DNA of 64,000 nt from assembly GCA_032622095.1 (NCBI GenBank), contig CP136065.1:57101949-57165948 (forward strand), written 5' to 3'. The translations under genes were made by a program, and so were the position numbers. The notes under the pieces are model-generated. The model saw only the letters and a program-made list of their open reading frames with translations. It was not told where the DNA came from and made no database searches. This document shows, in pieces, positions 13,101 through 29,100 of the stretch. The first letter of the stretch is position 1, and each line of letters begins with the position of its first letter. The DNA is from Siphonodentalium dalli. Taxonomy: Eukaryota; Mollusca; Scaphopoda; Gadilida; Siphonodentaliidae.

Positions 13101-16100
13101 AACATGGAATGCTCGTTTCTGTTCAATGTCATGCAAATGGCTGTTTTTGTTTGGGACCCAAACACCATGTTCATAGTTGTATTTTTTCATTACTTCAATG
13201 CGTCTTTTTGGGTAATAGAAGGTCGTAGAACGGTAGTTCAGATATTTATTGACCTATTTCATTACCGGGAAAATTCCAAAGCGAATAATATTAAGTGTAT
13301 TTTGGAACGCAAACCTCCAAGAGGCTTTAATATCTATGTTCAGGCTTTGGAATAATTTATGAGAGACCCGTGTAAATTTCAGGGCAATAAATTTCACAGC
13401 TTCATCTACCACAGGATATACACTTTTTCGACAACTAAACTATGCATGAGGGTGAAGTCTCTTTTTCTTACTATTTTTATCATATAAATATGGTTTAAAG
13501 ATGTTTTAAGTCAATTTATACGAAAGTTACTTTATTTCTTATTTAGACACTATTATATAAAATAAAACTTTTGGTACGAGTAAGGCTGCATGAAAAATGC
13601 TATCAGGTTTGATATTGATATTGAATTTTCTACTCATTTATGTCATACCATTTCAATGTTTTAGACGGATATCAATAAATATTTCAGTTAATTTTTCAAT
13701 AACAAAATGACATTCTTTCGTATTTATGTGTCTAGTTAAAGTATGCAATCTGGTTTTTAAAAACTTTTCAGCCGATCATAGCATAAAATAATTTTAAATG
13801 AGATTTTGTATGTAGTTGTTGTTGTAACTGGAGGTCGAAAATCCTGAAAACATCTTTAAAACTGCCGTGGTGCTGTAAATAGTTACCTGAACCATCAATA
13901 TGCTCGTGCAGAATTGTTAGATCGAGGGGAGGAATGAAAGGCTTTCGACCACAGCTTGGTGACTTCTCCGGTGATGGGCTGCTACCATTTTGATCAGTAG
14001 GCGGGAAGTTCAGAAATCCTATCCTAGACTTAGGCGGGTAGAGCAAGTCCTCAGAATTCATCATATTTTGATAGTTCTGCTGTCCACTGTGGATTGCGTC
14101 GGATTTTTCTTTGGAAACTTTCTCTTTGTCTTTTTCGTGATAGGAATTCCAGACTTGCTTGACATCGGCACAGGTCACGGTGTGTGGGTGTGTGCTTCGT
14201 TTGGCCTGTGAGAGAAAAAAAGATGTGTTTTTATCAGTCTTTTTAACCCATTGAAACATCCTAGTGATCTCTATATGTCGAATTAGGGATTTTTGGATAA
14301 TAAGTCCAATAGACAGATAGAGGTGTTCCAAGATGATGGTTCCAAGTTGATAAATTCTCTTTCTTGGTACTTGAGTACTGTGAGTGAATAAGTGGTTTGT
14401 ATCATGTGTTATTGTCATTCAATTTGATATAACCTTGAATGCATCTTTAAATGTTATGTTCATACAGATGAAAAGTCAATGTAGGTTCAGTGAGCTGAAC
14501 AATTGAAGATGATTGTAACAGATTAGCTGTGTTGGTGCAAAACAGTCGCCATAGCAACAGCTGCCAGCGACTCATTTGTCACACAAGGTGGAACGAGAAT
14601 CAACAGTACATGAACCAGTGATAATTACAAATAGATCTGACGTAAGCTAAAAACATTGACCTAAAAATGTAGTAATAAAAGCTGGGACAAAATTATGCAT
14701 GTTGCAAAAATATTTCTAAGTCGAACAAGAGGTGTGCACTCGAGTGCTAGCATACCCCCACCGTGGCAAATTCAACCCGCATTATCCGTAAACCCAACAA
14801 AAAAGATTTTTAACTTTAAAGAAAAATTCGGACTAATATATCGATATGGTGTCACAAGAATCTTGTACAGAAAAAATTATTCAAATTGGTTCATATTTGT
14901 TAAAGTTATTAAGTCGGACAGAATTTTATAAGTCAAAATAAGTCGAAAATGAAGTGTAATATTACGAAAAACAGTCTGAGCCAATCCCTAGCCGCATGTA
15001 GAGAGGGTATTGTGAGAAGCATGTATACCAAAAATTATTGAAATCGGTTCATATTTGTTAAAGTTATGAAGTCAGACAAAACAATTTAAGTCAAAATAAG
15101 TCGATAATGAGGCGTAACTTTAAAAAAACGAGAGGCCGATCACGATCGGCAGATGTTTAACCCATACCTTGGCGATAGCGATTAGCTATTTTTATAAATT
15201 TTATAAATCCTTACATCAACCTTTTCATGAGTGCTAAAGTTTCAACAATTCACACTTAATATAGTGATCATGTGAAAAATATTTAGTTATCACATTGTGT
15301 CAACAGGATTGGCGGAGGATGTTAATATTTTTAAGCAAATAAACCAAATGACCCTCACTATGCAGGTTAGGGGTGTGTTCTTGTCAACTATGCCAAGAAC
15401 TACATGAATAAACATAGTCAATGGAAATATTTGAGTTATCAAATCGGATAGAATAGGGTTAATCTTACCCAAACTAATGAACTGATAAACACAAAATAGT
15501 CTATACAAAGCATGTCATTGGATTTAGAAACCCATACAATAAGTCAGTCTCAAGAATACCAGCACCATTAATATTACCCTGGAGCCCAAATGCAACTGAG
15601 GGAATTTCAAAATAAGACATTTCCTCTAATGATGAATATATAATTGGTGATTTATTGAAACCCTTACTGAACCTGGATCAAAGTGAAAGGGATAATATTA
15701 TATCTGTCAATCGCATAATATGTGTCTATGGAATGGTTTAATTTTAATCCCAAATCCATGCAAATCAAAAGTGGATCACCATCAACCTGGACATAATATA
15801 GGAGAATGATCAAACGAAAAGCTTCAAAACCATATGATGTGTGGAGAGGGTTAATCATTTGCAATGACATCACATCATGGAACTGAGGAATGTGTGGATT
15901 AATTTTTGTCTAAGATAAGACAACAGTGTATGTAGACAACAATGTCTGTAAAACATCACTACAAATTAAGTAACAATGGACTATTCCAATTTAATATTTT
16001 AGAATAGGTGTCCTATAGTGTTTACATAAACTTTAGTAATGAACCTGTTTCAGCAAAGGGGTTAACTTAATATTGCACAGAAAACAGCACTCCACCAGAT

Positions 16101-17154
16101 AGCCATCAATCAATTTGACATTAATATGATAACAAATCCTGCCAGCCAGGAGTACCACTATCAGGCTTTATAGCATGTCCATAGACATAGTGATAATTAA
16201 CTCATTTCAATAACACATGGTCTGCCAGATATGTTCTCTTAAAATTCCCAGCAGTAATTATTTGAATTATAAAGGGTCATAACTCTGTTAAAATATATCG
16301 GATCAAACCCATATTCGAACTCGATCTGTATTTAGGGGTGATAAATTCATATACCAAATTTGGTGCTGATCAGATGAAAAATGTTTTGAGTCATAGCAGC
16401 TTGGGTGAATTCTAAGTAAACATAAGAGTGAAAAGGGTTAATTAAACAATACCAAAAACCATACAAACGAAGAACATGCTAAGAAAAACCTAGGTAAGAA
16501 ATATGAGGCAGATCAGAAGAAATATGTTCAACTTATTGCATTGGATAGCATGTGTGTAAAGGGTTAATTATTTTCTAAATCGATCAACCAATCAATACCA
16601 AAAACTATACAGATGAGGGGCATGTCATCATAAACCTACATATCAAATATGAACACAATCGGACAAAATATACTTCGGTTTTAGCATCGGATTTTTGTTT
16701 TTTTAATTTTATTTTTGAAAAAAGGGTCATAACTCCTTTAAAATAAACCCATATTCGAACTCGAATTGTATTTTAGATAGAGAAACTCACATACCAAATT
16801 TGGTTCTCATGAGATAATATTTTTTTTAGTTATCGTAGCATCCATGAATTCTAAGTCGAAAAAGGGCCATAACTCCGTAAAAAAAACTCGGAACAAACCC
16901 ATATTCGAACTCGATCTGTATTTTGGGCTCTGAAACTCGCATACCAAATTTGGTTCCGATCAGATAAAAATTGTTCGAGTTATGACAGCATGCGTGAATT
17001 CGAGGTCAAAAAAGGGCCATAACTCCGTAAAAAAAATTCGGATCAAACCCATATTTGAACTCGATCTGTATTTTGGTCTGAGAAACTCATATACAAAATT
17101 TGGTTCCGATCGGATAGAATTTTTTTTAGTTATCGCACCATGCGTAAAGTGTCC

Positions 17155-17188
<34 letters not shown>

Positions 17189-20100
17189 GGACAGACGGAC
17201 GGACACACGACGAGTGGTCAATCCGGACGTCGACATTATGTTTACCATACTATGGTATGGGTAAACATAAAAATGTAGTAATAAAAGCTGGGACAAAATT
17301 TTGCATGTTGCAAAAAAAATTCTAAGTAAAAAAAGGGGGGATAACTCTACCAAAAAATGTCGGACAGACGTCATAATCGCAAGTGCACATGTTCCCATGG
17401 TGGCTGATGTCTGTGCGAAGTTTCACGGAAAATGATCATAAAACGACTGAGAAAAACTCCGGACAAATTTATGTACACGGACGGACGGTACGACAGACGG
17501 TGCGACAGACAGGTGATTCCAGTATACCCCCCACAACTCGTTGCGGGGGGTATAATAACAAACTGGTAAGATAAATACATACTGGTTTTGGAGTGTGGTT
17601 GAAGTTCTCTTTGTTTTCGGTTCCAATGAAGTCTGTTTGCATATCTTCACTGAAAAATAAATAAAAGGTCAGCTGACCACAGTGTCCCCCGAAAACGTGG
17701 CAAGTCGATGCCGCTTTGTTAAAGAAATTAAAAAAAATGTTGAAATGTTCTAAGTCGAAAGGGTTAATAATTATGTAAAAAAAATAATTTTTCCGTCATC
17801 TATATACATGTTGCACATCTCCAATATGTGGGTAACAATACTCAGAACTTTCAAATCTCTGGGATGAAATCTGTAGGAGGAGATGATTACACCATGAAGG
17901 TACTCAAAAGTGTGACGGACGGAGGGACGGTACAACGGACGGACGGATGGAGACCGTTTCTATAGTCCCCCAAAAATAAATTTTTCGGGGGACAAAAAAG
18001 ACATCAGTTAAATTCCTAAGCAAAATGCACATTTCAGGGTAATTTGAAAAATTCTGAGTGAAAGATAGTTTGATTTTAACTGTCAAAGTCTATTTCGACA
18101 AATTCTGTCAACAGTTCAGAAACTATAAATTAATATATATTATAACAAGTAAATCACATAAATAAATAGTGAACTTGGTAGAATAGCCTCAGTAACAACA
18201 AGAGGTTGCATCACAGTGCAAAAATTAAACATGAGCAGAATGGTTGATTGGTTGATTGACTGGGGTTTAATGTCGCTTTCAGCAACTAAGGCCATATCAC
18301 GACATTGCCTGTTTTAGTGGTGGAATGATATCTACAAACTTACAGCTAATCTAACAGTAATTTCAATGGCTGATAAACTCAACGACCATGTGCAGCAAAA
18401 CACCAGCCATCGGTGTATAACTGGCAACTCCACCAGATAACGATTTCGAGTTACAAAGTCCATGATGGAAACATGTGGATTTGAACCCTCATCGCCAGCA
18501 CTGGCTGGGGGGAGAGTTTAGAGTTGTGCCCCTAACCGACTGAGCCACCAAGCCCCCCCCCCCCCTTGAGCAGAATGAAAGCCACATTCTAAAGCAAATA
18601 AAAGGGAAAATGTGAACATTACCATTTTACTTTTCATGGCATACCCTTCTGATGGTGAACAGAAAACGATAAATCCTAGATTACAAAGAAGGATACTCTA
18701 GAACCGAAAGTTATTAGTCGCTGAAAGGTCACCCTGATAGCTAACCATCATACCAAATTTCATTCAGATCTGATAAGCAATGGCTGACATATCTGCATAC
18801 ACGGAGAGAAAACCATCCATTTCCAGATAAACAAAAAAAGATAATTCTAGAATGGGCAACGTTAAAATCATCATTGGGCAGTGTCCTGATGGTGAACATC
18901 CATACCAAATTTCATTCAGATCCGATAAACTGTGGCAGAGATATCTGCATGGATGGATCATGGTAAAAAAAACCCATCATTTCTGAGAAACAAAGAATAA
19001 CTTGAGAAAGGAAAATATGAACATCATTGGCCCCTCTTTTGAAAGACCTCCATACAAAATTTCATTATTTCATTCAGATCCGACAATCCATGGCTGAGAT
19101 ATTAAGACGGATGAACAGACGCATAAAACGGATGCATGTAATCCAGTATACACCCCAATCGCCTAAGTGTGGTAGCATAACTAAATTCACCCTCTGGGAA
19201 CCTCATTCTGCATGTCACAAAAACTATATCTAGGCTTAGTATGACTGCTCATGGTGTGAATATTTATCAGATTTATGGAGGCACAGATTCAGTATGAATG
19301 TTCATTGCTTTGATGTGATTGAACAAATTCTCATTTCTTATCGAAATGGCCATGTATTGATAATAACGACACACTGAAATGTCCCTCAACCTAGATCAAG
19401 CTTGAAAGTCGGTCCCGATTCTGCCCATTGTGGGGGTTCGAACCCACGCCAACCTTGTCTAACCCAAACTATGATAATAGACTTACACAAGGTCAGTAGT
19501 TACTTTAACATACATCTGTTTAACATCGTGTACAGGGGAATTTCCTTCGGCTGGTGGAGATTTCTGCAAAGAATGTGATAAAACTAATTTATAAAGCTAC
19601 AAAACAGCATGAACAACAGCATATAAACCCTTTAATTATCATAAGTTTTTAGGCAACCCTTGGCATTTTCTATAATATTTTCTCTACAAGATTTTTCCAA
19701 CGGTGCATTTTAACCCTTTCATGATGGTAGCTGCACTGGTGCAGCATTAAAGATCCTGTGCCAGTGCATTCTCTTATATATGCGAGTCTCCAATAGGGAG
19801 CCTCCCATAAATAAGAGAATGCACTGGCTTACAAGATCAAGGTAAATATTGTTAGGCCAATGCCATCCTATATATAAGAGAATACATCAGCACAGGGTTT
19901 TCGTAATATTTCAGGAAGCTCCAGTCATGGAAGTGTTAAACTGATTTCAGAATATTTCTTTAATTTTCTATCAGCCTGTTCAAAATCCTGATTGTTTATA
20001 CTTGTGCTGAATTTTCCGACCTGGGAATTTAGTTGCGCATGCTTTAAGCTACAATAGGCCAGACTAAACAGTAGGTGATAATTTCTGACAAGAAAACAAT

Positions 20101-23100
20101 AGAATATTTCAATATTATCAAAATTTCTTGCCAGTAATGGTTTCACATATCAATGGTTTCACATATGGCAATATCATTAACTTACCCGATGTTCACTTGA
20201 TATATTGCCTAATAGAAAGGACGGTTTTGGTTTAATTTCTGGTTTTACTCGGATATCATCTTTTGTGTCTTCCAAGTCCATCCTATTCAGAGCTTCCACA
20301 CCATAAATGTATTGCCCATTGCTGAAAAAATATGATTGATTAATCAAGTTCTTAACTAATTTAGTTAAATAGCATTAATGATTAAATTTTTGTCACCAAA
20401 GAAAATTGATTTGAAATAATTAACCAATGCAGCACTAGATAACAATAATATTTCAGTTGTGATTATAATAATTAATCAACTACTGTTTAAATTAATTTAG
20501 TTATTAGAAATATTTTTTCTGCTCATAACATATCACCTAATTTCGACCTGCCAGTATTCGCTCTTTCTACACTAAATCCTCATTGATGAGTAGTTATCCC
20601 TTAGTAAATGTTCATATATTAGGTCGTTAGTTGAACTTTTTATCTGAACATTTCCCTCCAATGAACAGATTTCCTTCTGAAATTTCTAATATCTGAATAG
20701 AATTCCTTCTGCAATTTCTATTATCTGTAGTCTGCTTTTATTTCCGAACATCAATCCCTACAGATGAATAATAGATGCTTCCAATGTATACTTTTAGAAC
20801 TGAATGGGAGAATCCATTTAGAATAGAAAGAGTTAATTATCCCACATTGAGTACCTATACTTCGTAAAAGATGTCGAGTTTATTATAAATTCAAACCTGT
20901 GGCATCAAATCCTTTATATATCCAGTTGTGAGGATCAGTTTTCTGGACAGTGGAAATAATTGGTCACCTCACTACGAGCTAACTGGCATTGACACCAATA
21001 TCATAAGGTTTATATAGTACGCATGAAACACAAAAATGTCACCATGTTGGCAAGTGTCAACACCAAACAGTGACCGGATTTTTTTTCTAACATTTTTCAT
21101 CAATGCACTCCCAACAATAATTAATGATGGGGCAGCATTGATGAAAAATGATAGAAAAATGCTGACAGCCACGTTCATACAGCTCTGCGGGCAATGTTCC
21201 CACCCATATGGCCATTTCATCAGAAATTATTTACCATGACCTTGCCAAAGATTTCTGCTTCAATGACATATTGTATAAACATGTAGTTGGGGAGCCCGCA
21301 TATGTTCTATTTACACTTTTGCGTACAAAAGGATTGACCCCCTAAAGTTGGTACCAATAATGGAACATTCTGAAAAACCGATTTCTTAAGTTGCGCATTC
21401 CTGGGGTTTAGGGGCTGCTGAACCCCAAAAAGTGCCAAAAATCACTTCTATTTACACTTCCGCGTACATCGATGAATTTTGGTTTGATGATACTCCTAAG
21501 TGTACTGATTAAGAAAACACAACTTAAGAAAGGGATTTTCCTGGGGTTTTCAGATAAGAAAGGGGGTCCCATGCTGAACCCCAAAACGTGATTGTTCACT
21601 TTTTTTTACACTTTCGCGTACATCCATAATTTTTGGTCTCAAAGTACTTTGATATATACTAATTATAAAAACACAACTTAAGAAGCAACTTTTCCTGGGG
21701 TTTTAAGTTAAGAAGGGGGTCATCGGGTCACCCCTCAAAACGTAAAAAATCACTTTTATTTACATGATTGCATTTGTCCAACGTGTGTGTATGTGCGTAC
21801 ACCCCTGGATCGTTGCACTATTACAACCAATACATCCCTAAATCGATACGATCAACTTAAGAAATATATATTCATGTCTTCTTTTGATAAGAACGAGACT
21901 TGTTACCCCCCCCCCCCCCCCCCCCCCCACAACCCGATCCATTTTCTAGAACTATAAGTGAGCCAGTTTATGAAAATTATAGCTGGAAAATCTAGTAAAA
22001 TGTATACAAATGTATATATTGTCGTGAAGATAAGACATAATGACACTTTTTTGGGCCAAAATTGAAACTCACCATCCAAGATGGCCACCAAAATGGCCGC
22101 CAGAAGTTGTAAATATGACATTTTTTCACAAAAATCTTCTAGATCAATTCATGCTGTTTGGAACTGTTTGAGTAATGCAACTTTATTTTGTGTTTTGTAT
22201 ATTAACTGATCATTGGAGCAATTAAATATGCAATTATTGGGGTCCTAACCCCTTCCGATCCCTCAAAAATTCGATTGTACAGAATGCGGTATAAAATTTC
22301 ACAAAAAAATCACAATTGGGATTCTAGTCATATTTCAACAAGAAATGAACAGAACTTTGTAATGTAAGTGAGGCATATCATTACCTATGAATATTCCAAA
22401 TTACTGGAACCAAAATTCTTACTTTGGCTCAAAATGGCTGCCAATATGGCCGCCAAAATATGGAAAATGGTAAATATTACACCAGCGTGTCCTGCAATCA
22501 CTTACAAGTTGTGTTGATGTACACAATTGGCTATTCTGCATTATATACATTGAATACTAACATGTCTGATGCACCATGGTTAATTGTTACTATTTTCACC
22601 ACTGACATCGTCAAAATTATTGGACTTTTCTCTCACAAACTTGACATAAATATTGGCAAAAATTCAGTTTTCAGGTTTGGACCATTTTTTCACGTAAAAT
22701 ATAACTATCTTTGGATTGAAAGGTGTTTATTGTTTTGGTCTATCATAAATGTGTCACACTACGGTGTTTATAGACCAAATTGCTCAAGATGGCTTCCAAA
22801 ATGGCAACCAAATTTGTAAAATAGTATTTTTTTTACATATATCCCGAACATTCTCTGCATTATCCGAAAAGGTAGCAAATTGTAACTCACTTGGTTATTA
22901 CACGTGTTAGTTAATTAACTAACAACTACATGTTCTATTCCCAGTTGTCCCAGTTCCGTATGGGGCATGACAAATTCATTTTAAAGTATGTAATTTTGCC
23001 AAGAACCTCTTTTGTGATTTTGGCCATATTTATTGAAAGAAAATGGGCAGAACTTTGAGACAGAACTGAGATGGACCATAATCTTTGGCTATTCTGGTCC

Positions 23101-26100
23101 ATTATGATAAAAAAAATGTCAACAGGATACAGTGTGGATGCCAAGACCGTAGCCAGGGAGTTACTCTGTGATCATATGTGAGGTGAATAGGTATACAGGG
23201 AGTTATTGTATGTCATGACTGATGTGAGTAGGTATACAATGAGTGACTATATGGTTATGAGTGAGTTGTCCATGGTAAGATGCATCTAGGTATACAGGGA
23301 GAGGTCATGGTCAGGTGTGGGGTGAATCGGTATGCATGTAGTGACTGTATGGTGTATGATTGTGTATATCCAGTACGGGTGCACCCGGTCATTGGTGTGG
23401 TGTATGGATATAGCTACATGGTCATCTATGTGTTGATTATGTATATATGGAGTGACTGTAAGGCATGGCATCGGAAAAGTTTCTAAATTTCATCGTGTGT
23501 GTATTATGGAAAACATGGCAGTAAAATAATGTCTGACATTACTCTAACATATCTCCGCTATTATCGTTCATATTCCAGTGTGCAGGTGTATTCATAAAAT
23601 TATAATTCCAGATTTGGTCGTTGATTCAAGTGAAGTAACTACTGTCGCAAAATACTTATGCTGTGTACATGATGCTATCTCGAAATATATAATATAATAT
23701 AACAATTTGACAGAACAAAAGAGCTTGTGCATATAATAGCAAAAATACTGATATAGTGATAAGCAAATATAAAGTCGTAAACCAGTAAAACAGTATTTAT
23801 TTGAGTTTACTTACAGAGTCATTACAATGATGTACCTTACTAGATATGCCCCAATTGTGGGATGGTGAAAGTAAAGTGCACATGAACTACTGGCCTTTGA
23901 ATCGTAGCCGAGTTCACGTATACCTAGCTTTCATGCAATGACATAATTATGCATGTTGTCGGTTTCTGTCAGTTGATACGCGACAATTATTTCAGATATG
24001 GTTTGATATTGTTGTCCATAAATTGACACCTCTCCATTATAACATGTGATCCTAAATTTCCTCCAGTGCATTTCAATTGTTCTGGAGTTACAATTAGTAC
24101 ACCAGACTATGATGATCAGCTAATTATTTTCTTCAATGCAGTCATCTACTTAATGTTCTATGTCACTGTGTGTATACATGATAGTCAATCTATCAATCAC
24201 AGATATATGTTAAGAGTTCATGTATGATGAAATCAATGCTCAATACGTACGGACATGTTGGTAAAAACATATAAAATAATTTAGAATTTTTTTGGTTTTT
24301 TAAACTTAATTTTTAAAACTTTTTGTTTGTTCATAACATATAAAGTCATAATAAAACGTCCCAATGCAAGCCATTTATTTCAATGCAGCAGTGTCTGAAA
24401 TTCCAATAATATTTTTTATTTGGCCTAATATATAATAATTTTTTATTGCAATATAATAGGGAATTAGAAAATAACAAAATGAGTTGTCAACAGAAAATGA
24501 ACATTGTAACAAGAGGCCGATCACGATCGGCAGATGTTTAACCCATACCTTGGCGATAGCGATTAGCTATAACTGATAATTGGTCAAAGATATGATCACA
24601 GTAATCCATATATCAGTACCTAACTTAAAATCAAAAGGTCAAATAATTTGTCTTAAGAAGGGGTTAAAGTATTTGGGGTGGGAGGAGTCGTTTTTAATCT
24701 CATAACTCTGTCCCTATTCACACAAGGACTTCTCACTGTGAGATCCAATGCTTTAGCCATTAATCAATTTGACAGATAGGATAAACAATTATCCAGCCAG
24801 CAGGTTGTTTATCTTTACCTTCATTCAACCACCCCATAGAGCTATGTACCATATGACATCACTCAATTAATAACAGATTTCACTTGGAATGACATCTATT
24901 AAAGGTACTCTCATATACTCTGGATATCGGATGTTCACATGGTAATTTATTGATATCATTATATTACATGCAACTATTGCAATAAAATCTTCATATTTTC
25001 AAAACAGGACATCACACCTAATTAATGGTATAAAACTAAAACAAATTACAGTGTCAATGACAATTTTTTTATTTTATTAAATAATTTTTATTATTATTAT
25101 AAAAGTTTTTAACTATTTTGTTTTTGTTAAATTGAGCGAGGAGTTCCATCTAAAAAAATTTAAAAAATTCGAAAAAGGGTCATAACTCCTTTAAAATAAA
25201 TCGGATCAAACCCATATTCGAACTTGATCTGTATTTTGGGCTGAGAAACTCACATACCAAATTTGGCACCAATCAGATAAAAAATGTTTGAGTTATGGCA
25301 GCATGCGTGAATTCTAAGTCGAAAAAGGGCCATAACTCTGTATAAAAAAAAAACTCGGATCAAACCCATATTCGAACTCGATCTGTATTTTAGGCTGAGA
25401 AACCCATATACAAAATTTGGTTCCGATCAGATGGAAAATGTTTGAGTTATCGCATTATAGGTAAAGTGTCTACGGATGGACACAGACAAACAGACGGACG
25501 GACAGACGGACGAATGGTCAATCCAGACGCTGACACTATGTGTACCATACTATGGTATGGGTACACATAAAAATGTAAGAAATCCTTACATTTAAGCGCT
25601 GGCAGTGATCAGACAGTGTAACGCGAGGACTTAAACTCTGCTTTGCAGTATGGCTGTTACAGCGTATTACTTACTTATTTCGATTGAAGTCATCCAAGTC
25701 ATCTGACCTGTCGAGGCCTGCAAAAGATAATCTTAATTGTAAAAAAAAAAAAACCTTAAAAAAGCTAAGATCATTTAGAAATCTTAGAGCTTATTTCACA
25801 TGAGGCAGGCCCCAAGCTAACTGAAGGTGAAGTTATTGCCCCAAGCTAGGAGGCGACTGGGGCGAAGTTATCGCCTTCAAGCCGACGACTTCGACCTCGG
25901 ATGTTTGCAAGCCGAAAAACGAAGTCACCTTCCAAATTTGACAAAACTGAGATTTACCGCTGGAAATTTGACTTGTTTTGCCAAAAAAATATATTAAAAT
26001 ATATCTGTCATAACGTTGTTGTCCTATCTCTCTGAACTATTGGGTGAAACATTTACTTAAAATATCCCTTTCTGATCAAAGAAGTTGTTCACAACCAATC

Positions 26101-29100
26101 TGGCCGGATCTATTTGAAGTCGCAAATATTCGCCGGGATTATCTGGGGATTATATATCTAACCATCGAAAGTCATTATGGGTAGTATAAGAAATAATTAG
26201 ACCATTCAAGTTCCATGAGTTTATAAATTAGTACAAGACCGCCATCCTGCTATTCAGGTATAAAACAATTATGACATTATCAGATTATGTACTAGACCCT
26301 TCGGAAGTTCGTTTCGGCAATGCATTGCACATTTTGGAGAGACCGCTTCCGTAAATAAATGGCTGCACCCACTCCGGCTAATTTCTTCAGATAAAGTAAA
26401 AAAAATTAAAAAATAATTTGTCTTTTTATTGATGTTAAAATAAATAAAGCGACATTTGAAAATTAATAATTGGTTCTTTATATTTTTCATTAAGTCTCCC
26501 CCACTTCTCTCTATTTTTGGCTGAAGTCTCCCTAAAATCTCCAAAGGGAGATGTCACTTCTCCCTGTTTTCAACCCCTAGCTTGGCCCATGACATGAGAA
26601 TCAGACTTAATTACTCTAGAATGGAAAAGCAGAACAGAACAAAGGAAACCCCTATTGAATGTCCTCATAGCAGTGAACATCTATACCAAATTCCATTGAG
26701 ATCCCAGCACAACTGTTGAAGTTACGACATGAACAGACACCAGACGGACCAAAAAGCCAACATTTCCAGATGAACAAAGATGAATAACTCTAGAATGGAA
26801 AAGCAGAACCAAACGATGGAACCCTCTTTTTAATGTCCTCATAGTAGTGAACATCCATACCAAATCCCATTGAGATCCCAGTACAAATGTCGAAGTTACG
26901 ACATGAACAGACACCAGACAAACCAAAAATCCAACATTTCAAGATAAACAAAGATGAATAACTCTAGATTGGAAAATCCGAACAAAACGATGGAACCCTC
27001 TATTTAATGTCCTCATAGTTGTGAACATCCACACCAGAGATCCCAGCTCAACTGTTGAAGATACGACATGAACAGACACCAGACGGACCAAAAAGTCACT
27101 ATTTCCAGATAAACAAAGATGAATAACTCTAGAATGGAAATCCAAACAAAACGATGGAACCCTCTATTTAATGTCCTCATAATAGTGAACATCCATACCT
27201 AATTTCATTGAGATCCGAGCACTACTGTTCAAGTTATGACATGAACAGACATCGGACAGACGTACGGACGGACTCACGGACGCATGGCTCGACGGACGGA
27301 CGGACAGGTGCAAAACAGTATACCCCCCTTTTTTTTTTAAAAGGGGGTATAATTACACCAGTTCGCCATGATGCAATATTTAGAATTATATTATCTATAA
27401 TTTAATGTATCCTCCATATCAGCTATTAAGTTGTGTTAACTATGCCATTTCAAAAGTGTTAATACTCATCTTCCATTGAATCCCTCAGTGGAACTGTTCA
27501 GGGAATATTCTTGGTAGCACTGGAGGTCAAATACAGGCCCCTTTTTCAATGTCAAAAACAACCCATTTTTCCAATTTCTAGCCTAAAATTAACCAATTTT
27601 TCTAAGGTAATTTATTAGAATATGAGGGTCCCCAAGATTTGCTTCAGATTTTGTTATTGAAATAGATTTTTTGATTGTTAGTTTACTGAGTTCAAGAAAT
27701 TATTTTTTCAATTCATAATAGCTGAAGTAATGTTAGATCATGCCATGAATTTCCACTCTGGCTATGCCCGTAGAGATCATACTCCACCAGTTCAAAACCT
27801 GGGAACGCTTTGATGTTCTGACAGGGAGGTTCATAAAATTGAAAAAAGAGTGTTTGTAATATAATTCTTGGTTAATACCCGTTTCTTAATGATTTACTTC
27901 ACAGTAGGTCAAGGTCCTAGCTCGAAATTGCATGATTTCGGCAACATTGTTGAGCCGATTTTGATTTACATGCTTTAAACAATGGAATTTCTCCCGGTAA
28001 ATAATTCAATGTTTAATGAGAAAAATCATGCAATCTCAAGCTGAGACCACCTCTTACTGTGAAATAGATTAAGTAACAAGCATTAACAAAGAAATAGATT
28101 CCCTGCATGATTTGTTCAATGTCATGAAATTCCCTGTCAGAACAGATAATTTTTTTTTTTAAGTTTCCATGTTTTGAACTGGTGAAGATCTCTATGGATA
28201 GAGATTGAACCTGAACTATTCCCTTATTGAAATAATTCAATTTTTTCCAAATGGCATAGGCCTTTTCCAATCAGGATAGGCCGATAGGGTAATATCCGCT
28301 GTTTTGTCTTTCCTAGTCATAAAATAAATTTCAGTTACTATCTTATATACCATCGAATATGATTTTATTGGCAATCAAGTCACCTTCACATGTAGAATAA
28401 TTTGTATACATAGAGGATCTATATAATAAGTAGCAATTATGTAAAAACATTATTAACCGTGTACACTAAATTTGATTCGAACTGAGCTTTAGCAAGGCTA
28501 TAATCGAATTGAGTGGATGAGGTTAATAAATATTGTAAAAATTGAGATGAATTTGAGATCCTTTTTATCACATAATCGCAGATTAACAAGGAAAAATGAT
28601 CTCGAAATGGTTGGGGTTAAAAAAAATTTTATATTTATTTCCTTATCACAACCAAAGAGGAAGTAAACACAGATTCAAGAAAAAATATGGTTCAATTTTA
28701 AATGTCTCTTTTCTTGTTGACAAATTGCTTAACCACACTTATCACCCATATTTATCTCACAGTCAACACTAAATAAACCAAATTGCATAATTATTTTCTA
28801 ATTAACATAATAATAACATTGATTGATAACATTGGGTTAAGCTCTGACATCACTGCGCGTGCTGATAATACATGTGTGTCTTTCTAAAACATATAAGGCT
28901 GGGTTTATGGGCTAATTATGTGATAGATCAATATAAATGATGAAATAATTATAATATGCATGATTGGTATTGATTATGTAAAATAATCATAAAGGTGTGT
29001 AATCATTAATCTTATTTCCCAATAGCCAACAATTTTATATTTAATTTTTTTGTTTTGTTGAAATGTATGAAAAATTCTGATAATCAGCTAAAAATATGCT

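Noticed and set aside
13104-13355. 83-codon plus-strand open frame
   Set aside because: No recognisable domain, no splice context, lies in intron 14; length is within chance for AT-rich sequence read six ways.
16722-17208. Possible CRISPR-like regular repeats
   Set aside because: Units are diverged, contiguous and 140-150 bp long; this is eukaryotic tandem repeat, not repeat-spacer.
18450-18556. Possible tRNA gene
   Set aside because: A- and B-box words are present but the acceptor stem does not close and a SINE body follows.
22424-22819. 131-codon plus-strand open frame
   Set aside because: Coincides with a unit of the AAGATGGCCGCC repeat; no domain seen.
26681-27145. Minus-strand open frames with repeated VSVHVVTST words
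   Set aside because: The protein repetition is just the 165-175 bp tandem DNA units read in one frame.
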